Shown here: positions 1 to 11,473 of the stretch, piece by piece
Position numbering within the stretch: position 1 is the first letter of the stretch
How the letters are laid out: each line of letters begins with the position of its first letter
Origin: Styela clava
Taxonomy: Eukaryota; Chordata; Ascidiacea; Stolidobranchia; Styelidae
Assembly (NCBI RefSeq): GCF_964204865.1
Contig: NC_135254.1
Location: 1,741,001-1,805,000 of the forward strand
Direction of reading: 5' to 3'
Length of the DNA: 64,000 nt
Program-made: the position numbers and the translations under genes
The notes under the pieces: model-generated
Told to the model about the DNA's origin: nothing
Database searches by the model: none
Seen by the model: only the letters and a program-made list of their open reading frames with translations

Positions 1-160
1 TACCACAGGAAGTGACGTCAAACAAAACACCACACGCGAATAAAAACTGCTTTCAACTTCACAAATATAATAAGTGAATGCAGTTTGGATGCTGCGTCAT
101 GCGGGTGTTTTTATGTTTCATTTTCAGATACAGCACAGATAACATACATCACTGTCTGTT
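1..160 (+). repeat. Upstream cassette copy 1 (left part cut by window edge)
   Basis: The recurrent cassette contains CAGGAAGTGACGTCA (6-20), a TATA-like AATAAAAACTGC, and a stretch ending near the motif ATGTTTCATTTT. It is nearly identical to the copy at 63274-63435 before gene 9. The GACCTGTTTTCAG part seen in other copies is missing here. Confidence 0.6.
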
Positions 161-237
161 TTGAATTTGTATATTAATAAGATCAAGAAAGTCGAGAAAG
201 GTCCAAAAATACATCATCCTGAAACCAACGAAGAGCT

Positions 238-244
238 TATAAAA
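238..244 (+). promoter_or_regulatory. TATA box of gene 1
   Basis: TATAAAA about 95 bases before the ATG, in a block (CTTATAAAATAAGCAACTTA) shared with genes 3, 5 and 9. Transcription would begin near 265-275, giving a 5' UTR of about 65-70 bases. Confidence 0.5.
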
Positions 245-336
245 TAAGCAACTTATAGTACCTTCGGATATTTTTACAAATATTTAGTTTATAGATAAGC
301 CTTTAGTTGCGTCATCAAAGCTTTCTGGTAGCAAAC

Positions 337-2391
337 ATGTACTTTGTCAAAATTATTCTGTTTATCTCTCTCATCTGTGGCTTGGTTGGGGAGCCCAAAG
401 TACCAGGTAAGGTTTGCTTCTAATACAATTACTTGGTTGATTTTAAAATACCGAATAGCAGGCAATCTTTGCCTAAATCCGGTACCAAGAATTCTAAAAT
501 ATAAGAGTGTAGCAACGCCTATAATCCTGGAACATGTTATCGATGAATTGATCTCAAATATATCCCATTTTGACAGCTGGATTCTGCGTTTCCAAGATCG
601 TGAATTGGAAACTCGTACAAGTTGGAGATTTCAAGGTGAAATGAAAATACTATTATCGTCAGGTGTTTTCACTTTGATTCTGAGCTGAGCTTTGGATAGC
701 AGTCACTGTTATGTATAAAGTTACTATTTTTATCAGGTGTTTACACACTTTGTCTCCAAGCAAGGCCATTGATACTGTTAGATCGAATATTTTTGGAAAA
801 ACTTGCAGCTTTTTTAATTTGCAACACAATTTTCAATCCGATTAATAAAATCTAAAGTAACTTACGTGTTATATTCACTTAACTAATCATCTACATTTTT
901 TATTTCTTTCACAGAAAGACGATGGATCTGGTGATTTCGCCCTACGTCATGATATATATTATGTTTGAAAATACCTTTGTCACCGTGAACGTATGACAGA
1001 CCTTTGAGTCGTAATTACTCAATAGTGCAAAAATATTCTCGGCGTGTAAGATAGTTGAAGTATATAGCGGTTACAAAGTTATTAGGATCGTCGATGCAAA
1101 ATATTATGTACAATATAATATGATGAAAACTGATTTAAAATTGCCATACCCTACACACAAATAAATATGTATTGTTTTGCAGATATTTTCAGATTGCTCA
1201 AAAAGAGTCTTGATGAAAAGAAAAAAGCTGAAAGAAATTTATATTTGAGTTTTCAGATTTATAATTTGAAGATAAAATATGCCACACCGTCAAAGCATGA
1301 GTATTTAATTTTATGACCCTAGTCTGTTACAACTTTGCCCACCAACCATGTATATTAAATTGATAGCTATTATGATTCCTGAAAAGGATTTGTTTGCTTT
1401 ATTTACGTTCCGTCATATCAACTTTCCTCTCTCCAAAATTAGTAGATTAAAGTATTTCCAAAATTTCTATTTTGAAATGAAGCAATCCGACAAAATTTAA
1501 ATCCCAGATCGTTAAAATATTCTAAAATTTTAATATAAAAGATTCAATGACAACAATAATGTTGCTTTCAGTTAAATGTGACGTCACATATGAGACAAAA
1601 TGCTTCCGAGCAGTTGTGTATGGTACAAACAATGTCACCTTCAACGATGGAATATTAATCTGCAAATCAATGAACGGAAGGCCCGCGAATATTTACGACC
1701 TCGCGCATTACCAGTCACTTCGCACTTACTTACGTTCACTGATTTCTGCTTCTTCGACACATATTGCCATCTGGACTGGGATGGAGTATAAGGTCAGTTA
1801 TTAGATAACAATCTCAGCAGAGTTTGACTTATTTTTGTAAACTTCATCGGGTCAAAGGTTGGCTCAAAGCTTGACTTTAATAAAATTACCTAACGATGAG
1901 CAGGTTAACGATGCGTCATGGTTTATTAAAGGATTGGAAAATTAGAATAACCCAACATTATTGTAATTTCAAATATAATATGACGTCATGGACGAACCGT
2001 GCAATTGATATTGTGGTATTTGCCGAATATTTCAAAATTTGTGATATTTCCTGTAATTTCTGGCTCTCACTCATTTTCATGTAGTTCCTACACATAACTC
2101 ATTACGGAAAACAAATATTTTTATTCTTAATCTAATATGTCAGTTGCATTAACATTTCAAGCAACAGATTTTAAAGCCTTCATTCAATTGTTACAGACAA
2201 ATCAGCTTTTGCTGGCAAGTGGAGGACCAACATCTATAGCAACTGAAGTGTGGTATCCTGGTTATCCGCAATCCAAGGCATCGTGGACAAATGTCGGTGT
2301 TGATGTTAATAAAGATCCAGAGTTTTCAAGTCAGGGAATGTTCAATGAAAAACCATTCTCGTCACGCCAAGGTATCATCTGTGAAATATAA
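337..2391 (+). CDS. C-type lectin-like gene 1 (type A), probably splice-defective
   Basis: Six exons matching the other copies: 337-406, 577-635, 915-930, 1183-1233, 1572-1792, 2197-2391 (203 residues if spliced like its paralogues). Exon 1 starts ATG-TAC, where most copies have ATG-GAC, and encodes a signal peptide with the hydrophobic run KIILFISLIC. Exon 2 gives the short module with Cys27, but the usual second Cys42 is Phe (GDFK). Exons 5-6 form the CTLD, ending IICEI. Two lesions stand out. The exon 3 donor is GTGATT rather than GTGAGT or GTAAGT. The exon 4 donor GT, kept in genes 2-8, is GA at 1234-1235. Retaining that intron leads to a stop at about 1315 and loses the lectin domain. 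Exons 5-6 are nearly identical to gene 7. A poly(A) signal AATAAA lies at 2605. It is either a recent pseudogene or makes only a short secreted form. Confidence 0.65.
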
Positions 2392-4485
2392 AACCAGCTC
2401 AAACCCTTACAGAACTTCGTTGACGGACTGAATGATATAAACGACAAAGAGTTCTCACTTTTTATTACTTACTTATATTATTCCTTTACTATTAACCGTA
2501 TAACCCATGCCTTGAATTGGTCTCCTTGTTTATTGAAACTTTTTGCTCAGAAAATGAAATTCATAGATTTCTCCAAGTGATTTCTGTATATAACCGAACA
2601 TGATAATAAATACTGATTCGATCATTTGTGAGTTTGTTATTATTTTGTCAATTTATGAGAACCTATTAGAAAAGGAACCGTGAAATGGGATATTACTCAT
2701 GCGTGAAAAAATGACCACGCCTATAATATCTTGGGTTAGGGCAGGTATATTAGGGAAAGAATCTCTGAAACAAACTTAGTTCAATAGTAGTTTGATAATT
2801 AAGAACTCTGCTTGAGATACAAATTAGGCAAATGAAATTCAACTGCGTTAGGAGACTCATGAATATGACTTTGAATAAATATACTTTAGGTTCACATAAA
2901 ACATTATTCAGTAACATTTTACCAAAGCTTGTAAAATGGGACTCTGCATGCTTCGAACAGCTAGAAAGCACACTAGGTCTCTAGTCCCTAAACCGGTGAT
3001 TTCCAACTGGGGCCCGCGACCACTCAAGAAGGGCCACAGAGCAGTTTGAAAGAGGTAACAATGCTAAGCGCAGAACGTTACTCAGCAGATTCATCGAAGT
3101 TCGTGAAATGTGACTCAGCATAATTTGGGCAGATAGAAAGCACTGTTCGTGTCCGGAAAATTTGACGCGCGAAATTTCACCGCAAGAGAATTTTGGTGTG
3201 AAACAAGTATTTGTGATAAAAACAGTTAGGTTTATAAGGCTAAAGTTAGGGTTTGCTCTTAAATAAAGAATCATCTTTGAAATGAAAAAGTACTTCAAAA
3301 ACCAAACTGTTTCCATTACAAATACTCGTTTTACAACAAAATACTCTTGCGGCCATTTTTTCTATGCGGGGAAATTTCCTGCGACGAGATTTCCTAAGGC
3401 CAATTAGCGATTCGAGTGCGTGTATATGTATTCCAGCCACAATCTGCAGAACTCTCAGTCAGTCTATGTTATTAAATCTGGCAACGGGGCTGTAGAGTCG
3501 GAGTGTGGCAGGTCGGCATTACAGTCAAACTCGCCGGAGTGGAAACTTTAAAATTTAATGGTAAAGTCAAAATCAAGGAAACCTAAAACGCATTAAGTTG
3601 AGTAATCATTATCAACAGACAATCAAAGAAGGCCGAATTTAATCTGTAATGTTATTTAAAACTGCAGGCCAAAGTCTTGTTATCAAAATTAAAATTTCTC
3701 CGAGGCCGAATCGAAAACTTCAACAACACAGAAATTGACATCGTTTTGAAAATGACTCGGATTTTAGAGAGGGATGCAAATTATGGCAGAATCCACAACC
3801 CAGGAAGGGCCACTGATCCCAGATTATACACAAAGGTTGTAGTGATATAATGTCTGTGTTTGAGATTTATGGTAGTGTTTAACGGTACAGTATAGACTAA
3901 TTTGACACTATGTCCGGTCCTCTGATGGTACTGCATTACGGGTGCACCACTACGGTACCGGTACTCAATCAACCTGCAAACAGACCGTAGTACGAATCTG
4001 CAGCATAATTTGTTGACTTTTAAAAGCAATTGGCAGGTCATGCATTTCTGCCTTTGTCTGCGTGCTATGGGTAAATTAGACAAACATCATGAAGTTTCAA
4101 AGCTGGTATGAATAGCAACCGCGCGAATTCTAAAACAATGCGATAAGTCGAGCTTCCCCTCAAATATCAGTGAAAACGTTGTTGACAGCATCGTTCAAAG
4201 GTCATGGAAGTTGGCACTGGTTAATAGATGTAGCATATGAACGCACTATATAATTGTTGAAGATTACGCAAGGTGGGCCAGATATAAACAACTGAGTGAA
4301 ACCACGGGCCCACCTTTATTTAACATATGCTTTAAAGTGGTCACAGGCACAAAAAGTTGGTCATTGATTTTATGAAAAGCGTTGTTCGTTTCGCACAAGC
4401 TATGTGTTGGGGCATTGGAACGTCTTAGGCATGGATAATATATTGGACTCAAGTATAGACTTTGCAACGCAAGGGATTAGAACGC
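2392..4485. other. Spacer between gene 1 and the first LINE fragment
   Basis: The first 350 bases are the gene 1 3' UTR and conserved downstream flank (poly(A) signal 2605-2610; TGTGAGTTTGTTATT just after it). Near 2995-3060 lies a decayed hAT-like end (TTTCCAACTGGGGCCCGCGAC) that recurs near 9660, 30355 and 55165. The part at 3360-3460 is related to 50690-50750. The part at 3900-4480 is the spacer also seen at 11700-12300, 24400-24700, 32560-33280 and 42230-42780, with the recurring CGGTACCGGTACTCAA. No gene recognised. Confidence 0.5.
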
Positions 4486-4562
4486 ACAGGGTAATAGGGT
4501 GCAACAAAAATATGCTGTTTAGTTAGTTTGTTTTGTATATACCACGGGAAGTGACGTCAAAA
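4486..4562 (+). repeat. Upstream cassette copy 2, interrupted by a LINE
   Basis: Left part of the cassette with the variant CGGGAAGTGACGTCA (4545-4559). It breaks off just after the CRE-like site. The right part (ATAGCGGACTCGTTGATTC) resumes near 6313 beyond the LINE fragment. Confidence 0.55.
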
Positions 4563-6312
4563 CATAGTAAATCTAGGAAAAAGAAAACAACAACAGGCAC
4601 ACAATGTTTCGACTGCAATTAACGAAGAGTCGCGAAAGACTGTCAAGTCATCGTGTCAGTGACACCATAAATGCAGCATGACGCCAAAAAACGTCAATTG
4701 ATTAGGACAGATTTAAATATGTTCAGGGGAAAATTTGGAAAACGTAGATCGAATCGAGAGAGGAAGCCAAAAGAGAAAAGTTTAAATAGTAAGGATCAAC
4801 GTAATCCAGAGAGTCAGGAAAGAAATGATGGAGCTAGAATTAAGTGCGATTCAGATTTCAGACAGGAAAAAGAGTTTTGGTGGGAAAAGTTCATTCCACA
4901 TGCACTTACGGCAATGATGCAAACTCAGTGATAATGGTCATATTCTGTGAGGTCAATAAAGAAAAATGTTGACAATGACAATGGCTCAATGAAGTGAAAA
5001 AAAAATTAAAAAAATCACTTTTATGTAAAATAGAGATCCTGGAACGAATGACCAGTTGTAGAACAATCGAGCAACACAAAAAGTGGGGTCATGGGTTGTA
5101 TACGGTATACTAATATACTTATAAAGGATCTATACCACGTATTGAAGCAGACTAAAAGGATACATAGGCATCCAGGTAAAAAAAATTTAAAGCTTGTTTG
5201 AATGAATTGTAATTCATATGAATATTATCGGATACTGCGTTCCATAATTTAACGCATGGATATTTTATCGAATTTTGGGTACGTTTGGTTGAAAAATGAG
5301 TTACGTAATAGGAACTACTGACAGAGGACCGTGTTCTGTATGAATGCACGCTGCTTTGTTTCAAGAAATAATCGGTGAATGTAACAGGGAGTTTTTTGTT
5401 GTGATGTTGGTGCATCAATTTCAATATCTCTATTTTATTAATATCCACCATTTTATTAATACGAAGTTTATATTAGATAGGATCAAGTTGGGCATGAAGT
5501 CCACTGCCAGAAACAGCACGAATGGCCCTATTCTGCATTATTTCATTTTTTCGTAGAAGAGTTTCATCAGTGGAGCCCCATGCAGAAATACTGTATTGAA
5601 TATGGGCTTGGAATAACGAGTGGTAAACCATACGTGAAGTTGATATTGGTATAAAATGCTCGAGTTTGTACAGTATTCCTACCGACTTAGATAACTTAGC
5701 AGTCAAGTTAGTTATATGAATATTTCATTTGACTGTCTAAATATATGCTCAGATATTTATAAGAATTGACTTTTTCTAATTTAGTGTTGTCAATACGGAA
5801 TAATAAATTAGGATTAGCTTTGTTTTTATTTGGTGAAATAAGCACAGATTTAGATTTATCGATATTTAATGTCAATTTATTATCCTTCATCCAATTAACC
5901 ACTTTTACAATTTCAGAGTTCACTCGTGACTGTATAGCTGGTAGAGATTTGCCACTGTCTAGAAGTATAGTGTCATCAAAGAAAGAAGAACGGTGGGTGA
6001 GGTCATTTATATAGACCAGGAATAATAACGGACCCAACGACGATCCCTGTGGGACTCCATGAGTCACTGGTATAACTGTGGAGCAGTGGGTTCCTACTTA
6101 AACAAATTGGAAGTTCACTAGGAAGCGGGATGGATGTTATCCGGCCCAACTGCCTTCTCTCCTTCAAGTTTAGAATTTCCACTATCATTTCGGATTCTGT
6201 GGCCAAAGTCATAAAAGCTGATTTACTGACACGATCACGAAGAAATGACTTGAATTCACACATGTCATTGGAAAACTTGGCTGCTAAGCTAGATCCAGCA
6301 GTTGAGAAAATA
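4563..6312 (-). mobile_element. Decayed non-LTR retrotransposon (LINE) fragment, copy a
   Basis: Minus-strand reverse transcriptase remains in three frames: 5708-6067 (GVPQGSSLGPLLFLVYINDL, then FFDDTILLD), 5473-5706 and 5152-5451 (C-terminal part with VKLWNAVSDN). A further 5' piece at about 6075-6312 reads into the RT block across an internal deletion that removed most of the palm domain. The A of the usual F/YADD box is F, while both catalytic Asp remain. Below 5150 lies a 3' UTR-like stretch. The motif style suggests the CR1/L2/Jockey group. It sits inside an upstream cassette and was carried along in the segmental duplication (see 25425-26999). Not functional. Confidence 0.75.
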
Positions 6313-6845
6313 CTTATAGCGGACTCGTTGATTCTAAAAGCGCCTGCCGACCTGTTTTCAATGAGTGGTTTCGAATCTAGGTGAACTTGATGTCGTACAA
6401 CTATGGGTGAAAGATGTTTCATATCTGTTTTGCGTATGTATCGTGAACTACATAATGAAAACCCAAAAATATAAAATTGTCGAAGATTACGCCATGCCGG
6501 TGTTTATTCTAATTTAGCTGTTATGTGTCTATGTGTACGTACCAGTGACTCAGTAACTCAGAACAGGTACAGCTGGATGGAAACTTTTATTTATCTTCAA
6601 TTTATCTGCATAATTTAATATATCATGTTTTTCATGAATGTTGCATATCAACTTCAAATTTGTATCCTAAAAAGATCGGGATAGTCGAAAAATGTCTCAA
6701 AAATAGATCTTCCTGAAACCAACCAAAATCTCTAGCCAGAGCTTAAAAAATAAGCAACATATAATACCATCGGATATTTTTTTTACAGATATTTACTTTA
6801 GAGCTAAGCATTTAGTTGCGTCATCAAACCTTTCTAGAAGCGAAC
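6313..6845. other. 5' flank of gene 2
   Basis: Right half of the interrupted cassette, followed by the conserved 5' flank. A degraded TATA position reads CTTAAAAAATAAGCAAC. A pyrimidine tract ending TTTTTTTTACAG lies about 60 bases before the ATG. Confidence 0.5.
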
Positions 6846-8567
6846 ATGGACTTCGTCAAAATTATTTTGTTCATCTCTCTCATCTGTGGCTTGCGTGCGA
6901 AGCTAAAAGTTCCGGGTAAGATTTGTGTCAGATAAAAATACTAAATAACTTATCCGTCGTATGGTATCAATAATTGTAAAATATAAGAGCTTTTTAAATC
7001 ATTTGCAAAATGTACCACATTGATTGTGTAGCAACATCCATAATTTTGGGACATGATGTCGTTAAATTGAACCAAAAAATATCACGTTTTATTTTGACAG
7101 CTGGATTTTGCGCTTCCAAGATCGTGAATGGGAAACTCGTCCAAGTTGGAGATTGTAAGGTGAATTTTTTTTGCTATTTTTTATTAGGTGTTTACGTACT
7201 TTGTCTCCAAGTAGGGCTTTAGGAAAGCCATTGATATTCCTAGAACTGCTATTTTTGAAAGGACTTTCTGAATTGACTGGCCAATTTTAAATCAGACTTT
7301 TGCATCTCACGCAACTAATATAATCTAATATAACTTTCGTGTTACAATACCTTCAATAATCAACTGCATTAATTATTTATTACACAGAAAGACGATGGAT
7401 CCGGTGAGTTCGCCCTACTCCATGATATATATTATGTTTGAAATGTTTTAAAATGCCATACCCTACACACAAATAAAATGTGTTCTTTCTTTACAGAAAT
7501 CGCCAGATTGATCCAGAAGAGTCTTGATGAAAAGAAAAAAGCTGAAAGTAATTTATATTGGAGTTTTCATATTTATAATATGACTATAAAATATGTTACA
7601 CCCGTCAAAGCATCAGTTTTAATTTACTTAAGCTTTCAAGTATTGAACTCTGAATTGTCACTGGGTGATTCACCCTCAATCAATCATGTGTCTAAATTGA
7701 TAACTATTATGAAATCTGAAACAGATTTGCTCCGTTGTCTCATCGACTTTCCTCATCCCAAAATTATTAGATTTCAGTATTTCCAAAATTTCTACTTTGA
7801 AAGGAAAATTTATTGAATAAGCAAAGCGACAAAATCTTAATTCCAGATCGTTAAAATATTCTGAAATTTTAATATAAAAGATCCAATGACAGCAATAATG
7901 TTGTTTTCAGTTAAATGTGATTTGAAATACGATTCCAAATGCTACAAAGCAGTTGTGTATGGTACACAGAATGTCACCTTCAATGACGCTCAATCAATCT
8001 GCAAATCGATGAATAACGGAAAACCAGCGAACATTTACGACCTCGCGCATTACAAGTGGCTGCTCCCTCATCTTCGCTCACTGATACCTGCGGAATGGAT
8101 TGCCATGTGGACTGGGATGGAGTATAAGGTCAGTTAATAAATCACAATCTCAGTAGAGTTTGACTTATTTTTGTAAACTTCTTCAGGTCAAAGGTTGGCT
8201 CAAAGTTTGTCTTCAGTAAAATTACTAAATAATGGGCAGGTTAACGATCAACGATGCCTTATGATTTATCAATGGATTAGATATTTAGAAAAACGCAATA
8301 TGATTTTTCTATGATGACTACCAATATGTCAGTTGCAGACAGACTTTGAAGCCGTACATTTAATTATTACAGAACAATAAGCTTCTGCTATCAAGTGGAG
8401 AACCAATTACCATAGCAACTGAAGTGTGGTATCCTGATTATCCGATATCCGCTGTATCGAGAACAAATGTTCCTGTTTTGGTCGATATGGATCCAGAGTA
8501 TGCATCTCAGGGAATGGTCAATTATCCACCATCTTCGTCATTCCACGGTGTCATCTGTGAAATATAA
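6846..8567 (+). CDS. Secreted C-type lectin-like protein, gene 2 (type B)
   Basis: Exons 6846-6915, 7101-7159, 7388-7403, 7497-7547, 7911-8128, 8373-8567, all with GT-AG borders; 202 residues. The signal peptide ends near LRA, then KLKVPG. The exon 2 module has Cys27 and Cys42 (GFCAS...GDCK). KDDGS leads to the charged neck EIARLIQKSLDEKKKAE. The CTLD has the KC...KC pair, the sequon NVT (residue 86), ICKS (C1), MWTGM in place of WIGL, and VICEI (C4). There is no C2/C3 pair, and the EPN and WND positions read DYP and VNY. Intron 3 is short (93 bases), a type B trait. A hAT MITE lies in the 3' UTR (8681-9152), with AATAAA at 9208. Intact by sequence. A carbohydrate or microbial ligand is only inferred from the family. 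Confidence 0.85.
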
Positions 8568-8680
8568 AACCAGCTAGAAACCTGACAGAACCTCGTTGAC
8601 GGACAGAATGATGTAAACGACAAAGAGTTCTCATTTTTTATTACTTATATTATTCTTTTACTATTATTAACCGTATAACC

Positions 8681-9152
8681 CAGAGGTGGGCAACTTCTCT
8701 AGTTGGCGGGCCAGATGTGGAAAAATGAAGTACTCGGCGGGCCGGATTATTACAAAAAATACTTTGGTATCCAATCTTTATTAAATGCTCAACACTCTCA
8801 GTTAACTTTACGTTTCTTGGGGTATTCTATGGTTAATGAAACTTAATGTAAAATCTAATTTCTAAAATCTATTTAAATTTGGAATCTAAATATAACTAAT
8901 AACAGTAGTGAAGAACGCTCTCTGCTTTGACCTTATATTGTTTGTTTAACAAGTGTGCTAACGCAATTGTTTGTTCACAAAGGCAATTGTTTATTTCACC
9001 AGCTCGCACTGACAGTGCGGTGAGAGTAGAGCGATCGGCAACTTTCAGGAATGATGCGTCGGACCACATTACAGAGTGTGGCTGGATACAGTCAGCGGGC
9101 CGGACAAAATCGCGTCGCGGGCCGTACGCGGGCCGTATGTTGCCAACCCCTG
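8681..9152. mobile_element. Non-autonomous hAT element (MITE) in the 3' UTR of gene 2
   Basis: 472 bases starting CAGAGGTGGGCAAC and ending GTTGCCAACCCCTG (imperfect inverted ends). It is flanked by the 8-base duplication GTATAACC (8673-8680 and 9153-9160). Uninterrupted paralogues read CCGTATAACCCATGC, which proves the insertion. It contains GCGGGCC motifs and no coding region. Same site as 29351-29844, so insertion predates the duplication. Confidence 0.9.
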
Positions 9153-9160
9153 GTATAACC

Positions 9161-11074
9161 CATGCCGTGAATTGATCTCCTTGTCTGTTGAAACTTTTTG
9201 CTCAGAAAATAAAATCCATAGCTGTCTCCATGTGATTTTCGTATATAACCGAAAATAATATTATATATTGATTCGATCATTTGTGAGTTTGTTATTATTT
9301 TGTCAATTTATGGGATTCCACCAGAAAATGAATAGAAACGTAAAATAGAAAATTGGTCATGCGTGTAAAATGACCACGCCTACCATATCTTGGGTTAGGG
9401 CAGGTATATTAGGGAGAGAACCTTTAAAACAAATTTAGTTCAGTAGTGGTTCGATAATTAAGTGATTGGTTCGAGACCCAAATCAGGCAAATGAAATTCA
9501 ACTGCGTTAGGAGACTCATGAATATGACTTTGAATAATTATACTTTATAGAGATCAAATAAAAAGATACTCAGCAAAATTTTACAAAAGCTTGTAGAACA
9601 TAACTCAGCATTATTTGAACAGCTAGAAAGCACAATTAGGACTCTAGTTTCTGAATCAGCGATTTCCAACCGGGGCCCGCGACTCCCCAAGGGGGCCTCA
9701 GAGCAATTGGAGAGAGGTCTTAATGCTAGGCGCAAAACGTTAATCCGCAAAATTCATCAAAGCTTGCTAAAACGTGACTCAGCGTAATTTGAACAACTGG
9801 AAACCACTGTTAGGTATAAAAGACCCTGAACTGCCCGTCGCGAGTCAGGTCATTTTACGAGTCATCCGAGTCAATCGCTGAGTTGAATTCCAATTTCGTT
9901 AGTTGATATCTATTCTGAGTCATTCCATGCAATATTTCTATAACAGTGTTTCTCAAAAAGTGGAACGCGCCCCACAAGAGGGCGTAAACGTAGCATTTTT
10001 TGAAGGAGCGTGCAGCTGATTAAAATCGTGGTTAGATATGATTTTTATGCCTTATTTTGGATATTTGAGTTTCTTTATTGTGGAAAATTTGCAGAGATAT
10101 ATACTGTTATTTTTATTATATGTTATATTGCTTTCGCCTTACTATCTGTTATATGTAGCTTGCTTGTTGTTATCTATTATTCTTGAGGTAGGGCGCGAGA
10201 CTTGACCTAAAAAAGGGGGCAGGGGCTTTATAACAAAATAAAAATTAAAATAAAACGTATAAAATAAATTTAGGAATACTTTTTTTTTCATTTTTTTTTA
10301 TCTCGAAATATGAAATATTTGGTTTTAATAATCTACAATTTTATTTAAAATAGACGAAAATCTTTTCGATATAGTTTTCGATGCTCAGCTTATTATATCC
10401 AGGACAAGGGGTGGGCATTGGGAGAACTATCTGAAGACGATAGCAAGGTCGAGTTCTGGTTGCGGTTAAAGGTCAATGATAAGGATTTCAGTCGAATTTT
10501 GAAGTTTCGGATTACAAAGGCTTGGAATAAAATCATACTTCTTGATTTGAATTTATATTCCTTTAAGATTTCTTTGCATCCGACAGTTTATTGCGCTGTT
10601 TCACACAAAAGATAGGATTTACATATTTATCCCGGGAAAGAGGAAAGCCGATAAGACGGGTTAACAATATGGCGAATCACGGCCTCTCGCCCGGTTACCA
10701 TTCCATGTCGGGTATGGAATTAGTTAGCCAGGTATTCGTTTCAGATACACGGACTTGAACAGAAATCGGAATAAAATTGTATTAATTAGTTTGAACGGAG
10801 CCGCGAATGCTGGTTTAGTGAAACAAATGACACAGCCACGTAGACGCATAATATTCGGGTTAGAACCTTAAAAATAGAACCGTCAGATTGGTCGGTGTTT
10901 CTTCGCACAAAAGTAAGGCAGTCTCGGAAGTAAGGAAGAATCCACAGCCGGGAAGGGCCTTCAACCCCGGATCATACACAACAAAGGTTGTAGTCAAATA
11001 CCAGTTGTTGGCGCCAGGAAGACTCATGGTTATCGATTGCAAAACGATGTTTCGATTCTTCGTTTTTTAACGGT
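9161..11074. other. Spacer downstream of gene 2
   Basis: The end of the gene 2 3' UTR (AATAAA 9208-9213) is followed by spacer also present at 29853-31914. It holds decayed hAT-like ends near 9655 and 9945 (CAGTGTTTCTCAAAAAGTGG). A block at 10410-10780 recurs at 31210-31640 and 50260-50640. No gene recognised. Confidence 0.5.
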
Positions 11075-11451
11075 TATCGAAGATGTTCAATGAATGCTTC
11101 TTTGTAAACAGTATGTAGATATACCACAATGTATTGTCGTGCAAGAGAACATACTAAACGCACAGGGTAATTGGGTGCAACAAAAATATTCTGTTCTTCA
11201 GTTTGTTTTAAATATACCACAGGAAGTGACCTCAAACAAAACTCAACACGCGAATATAAACTTCTTCCAACTGCATAACTATAGTAAGTGAATGAAGTTT
11301 GGATGCTGCGTTATGCGGATGTTTTTATGTTTCATTTTGTAGATACAGCATGCCATGACTGTCTGATCTCTTGCTACGCCAGTCGCATATAACGGACTCG
11401 TTGATTCTACAAGAGCCTGTCGACCTGTTTTCAGTGAGTGGTTTGGAATCC
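11075..11451 (+). repeat. Upstream cassette copy 3
   Basis: Full cassette from GAAGATGTTCAATGAATGC to GACCTGTTTTCAGTGAGTGG. The CRE half has one change: CAGGAAGTGACCTCA (11220-11234). It ends in a poly-G tract. Confidence 0.6.
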
Positions 11452-11473
11452 GGGGGGGGGGGGGGGGGGGGGG
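11452..11473 (+). repeat. Poly-G tract (22 G)
   Basis: An uninterrupted run of 22 G in AT-rich DNA. The duplicate locus at 32300-32317 has 18 G, so length has changed since the duplication. Confidence 0.9.

Noticed and set aside
1547-1804. Single-exon reading of the lectin domain starting MTTIMLLSV (and the same in other copies)
   Set aside because: The ATG lies in intron 4. The conserved TTTTCAG acceptor and the phase with exon 4 show that translation comes from the upstream exons.
4671-4931. Plus-strand open frame rich in Lys and Arg
   Set aside because: It lies antisense in the 3' UTR-like part of the LINE fragment and is broken in the duplicate (25540-25750).
10650-10780. Possible tRNA-derived repeat (GGCCTCTCGCCCGGTTACC)
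   Set aside because: Repeated three times in the window, but I could not fold a tRNA or find A and B boxes.
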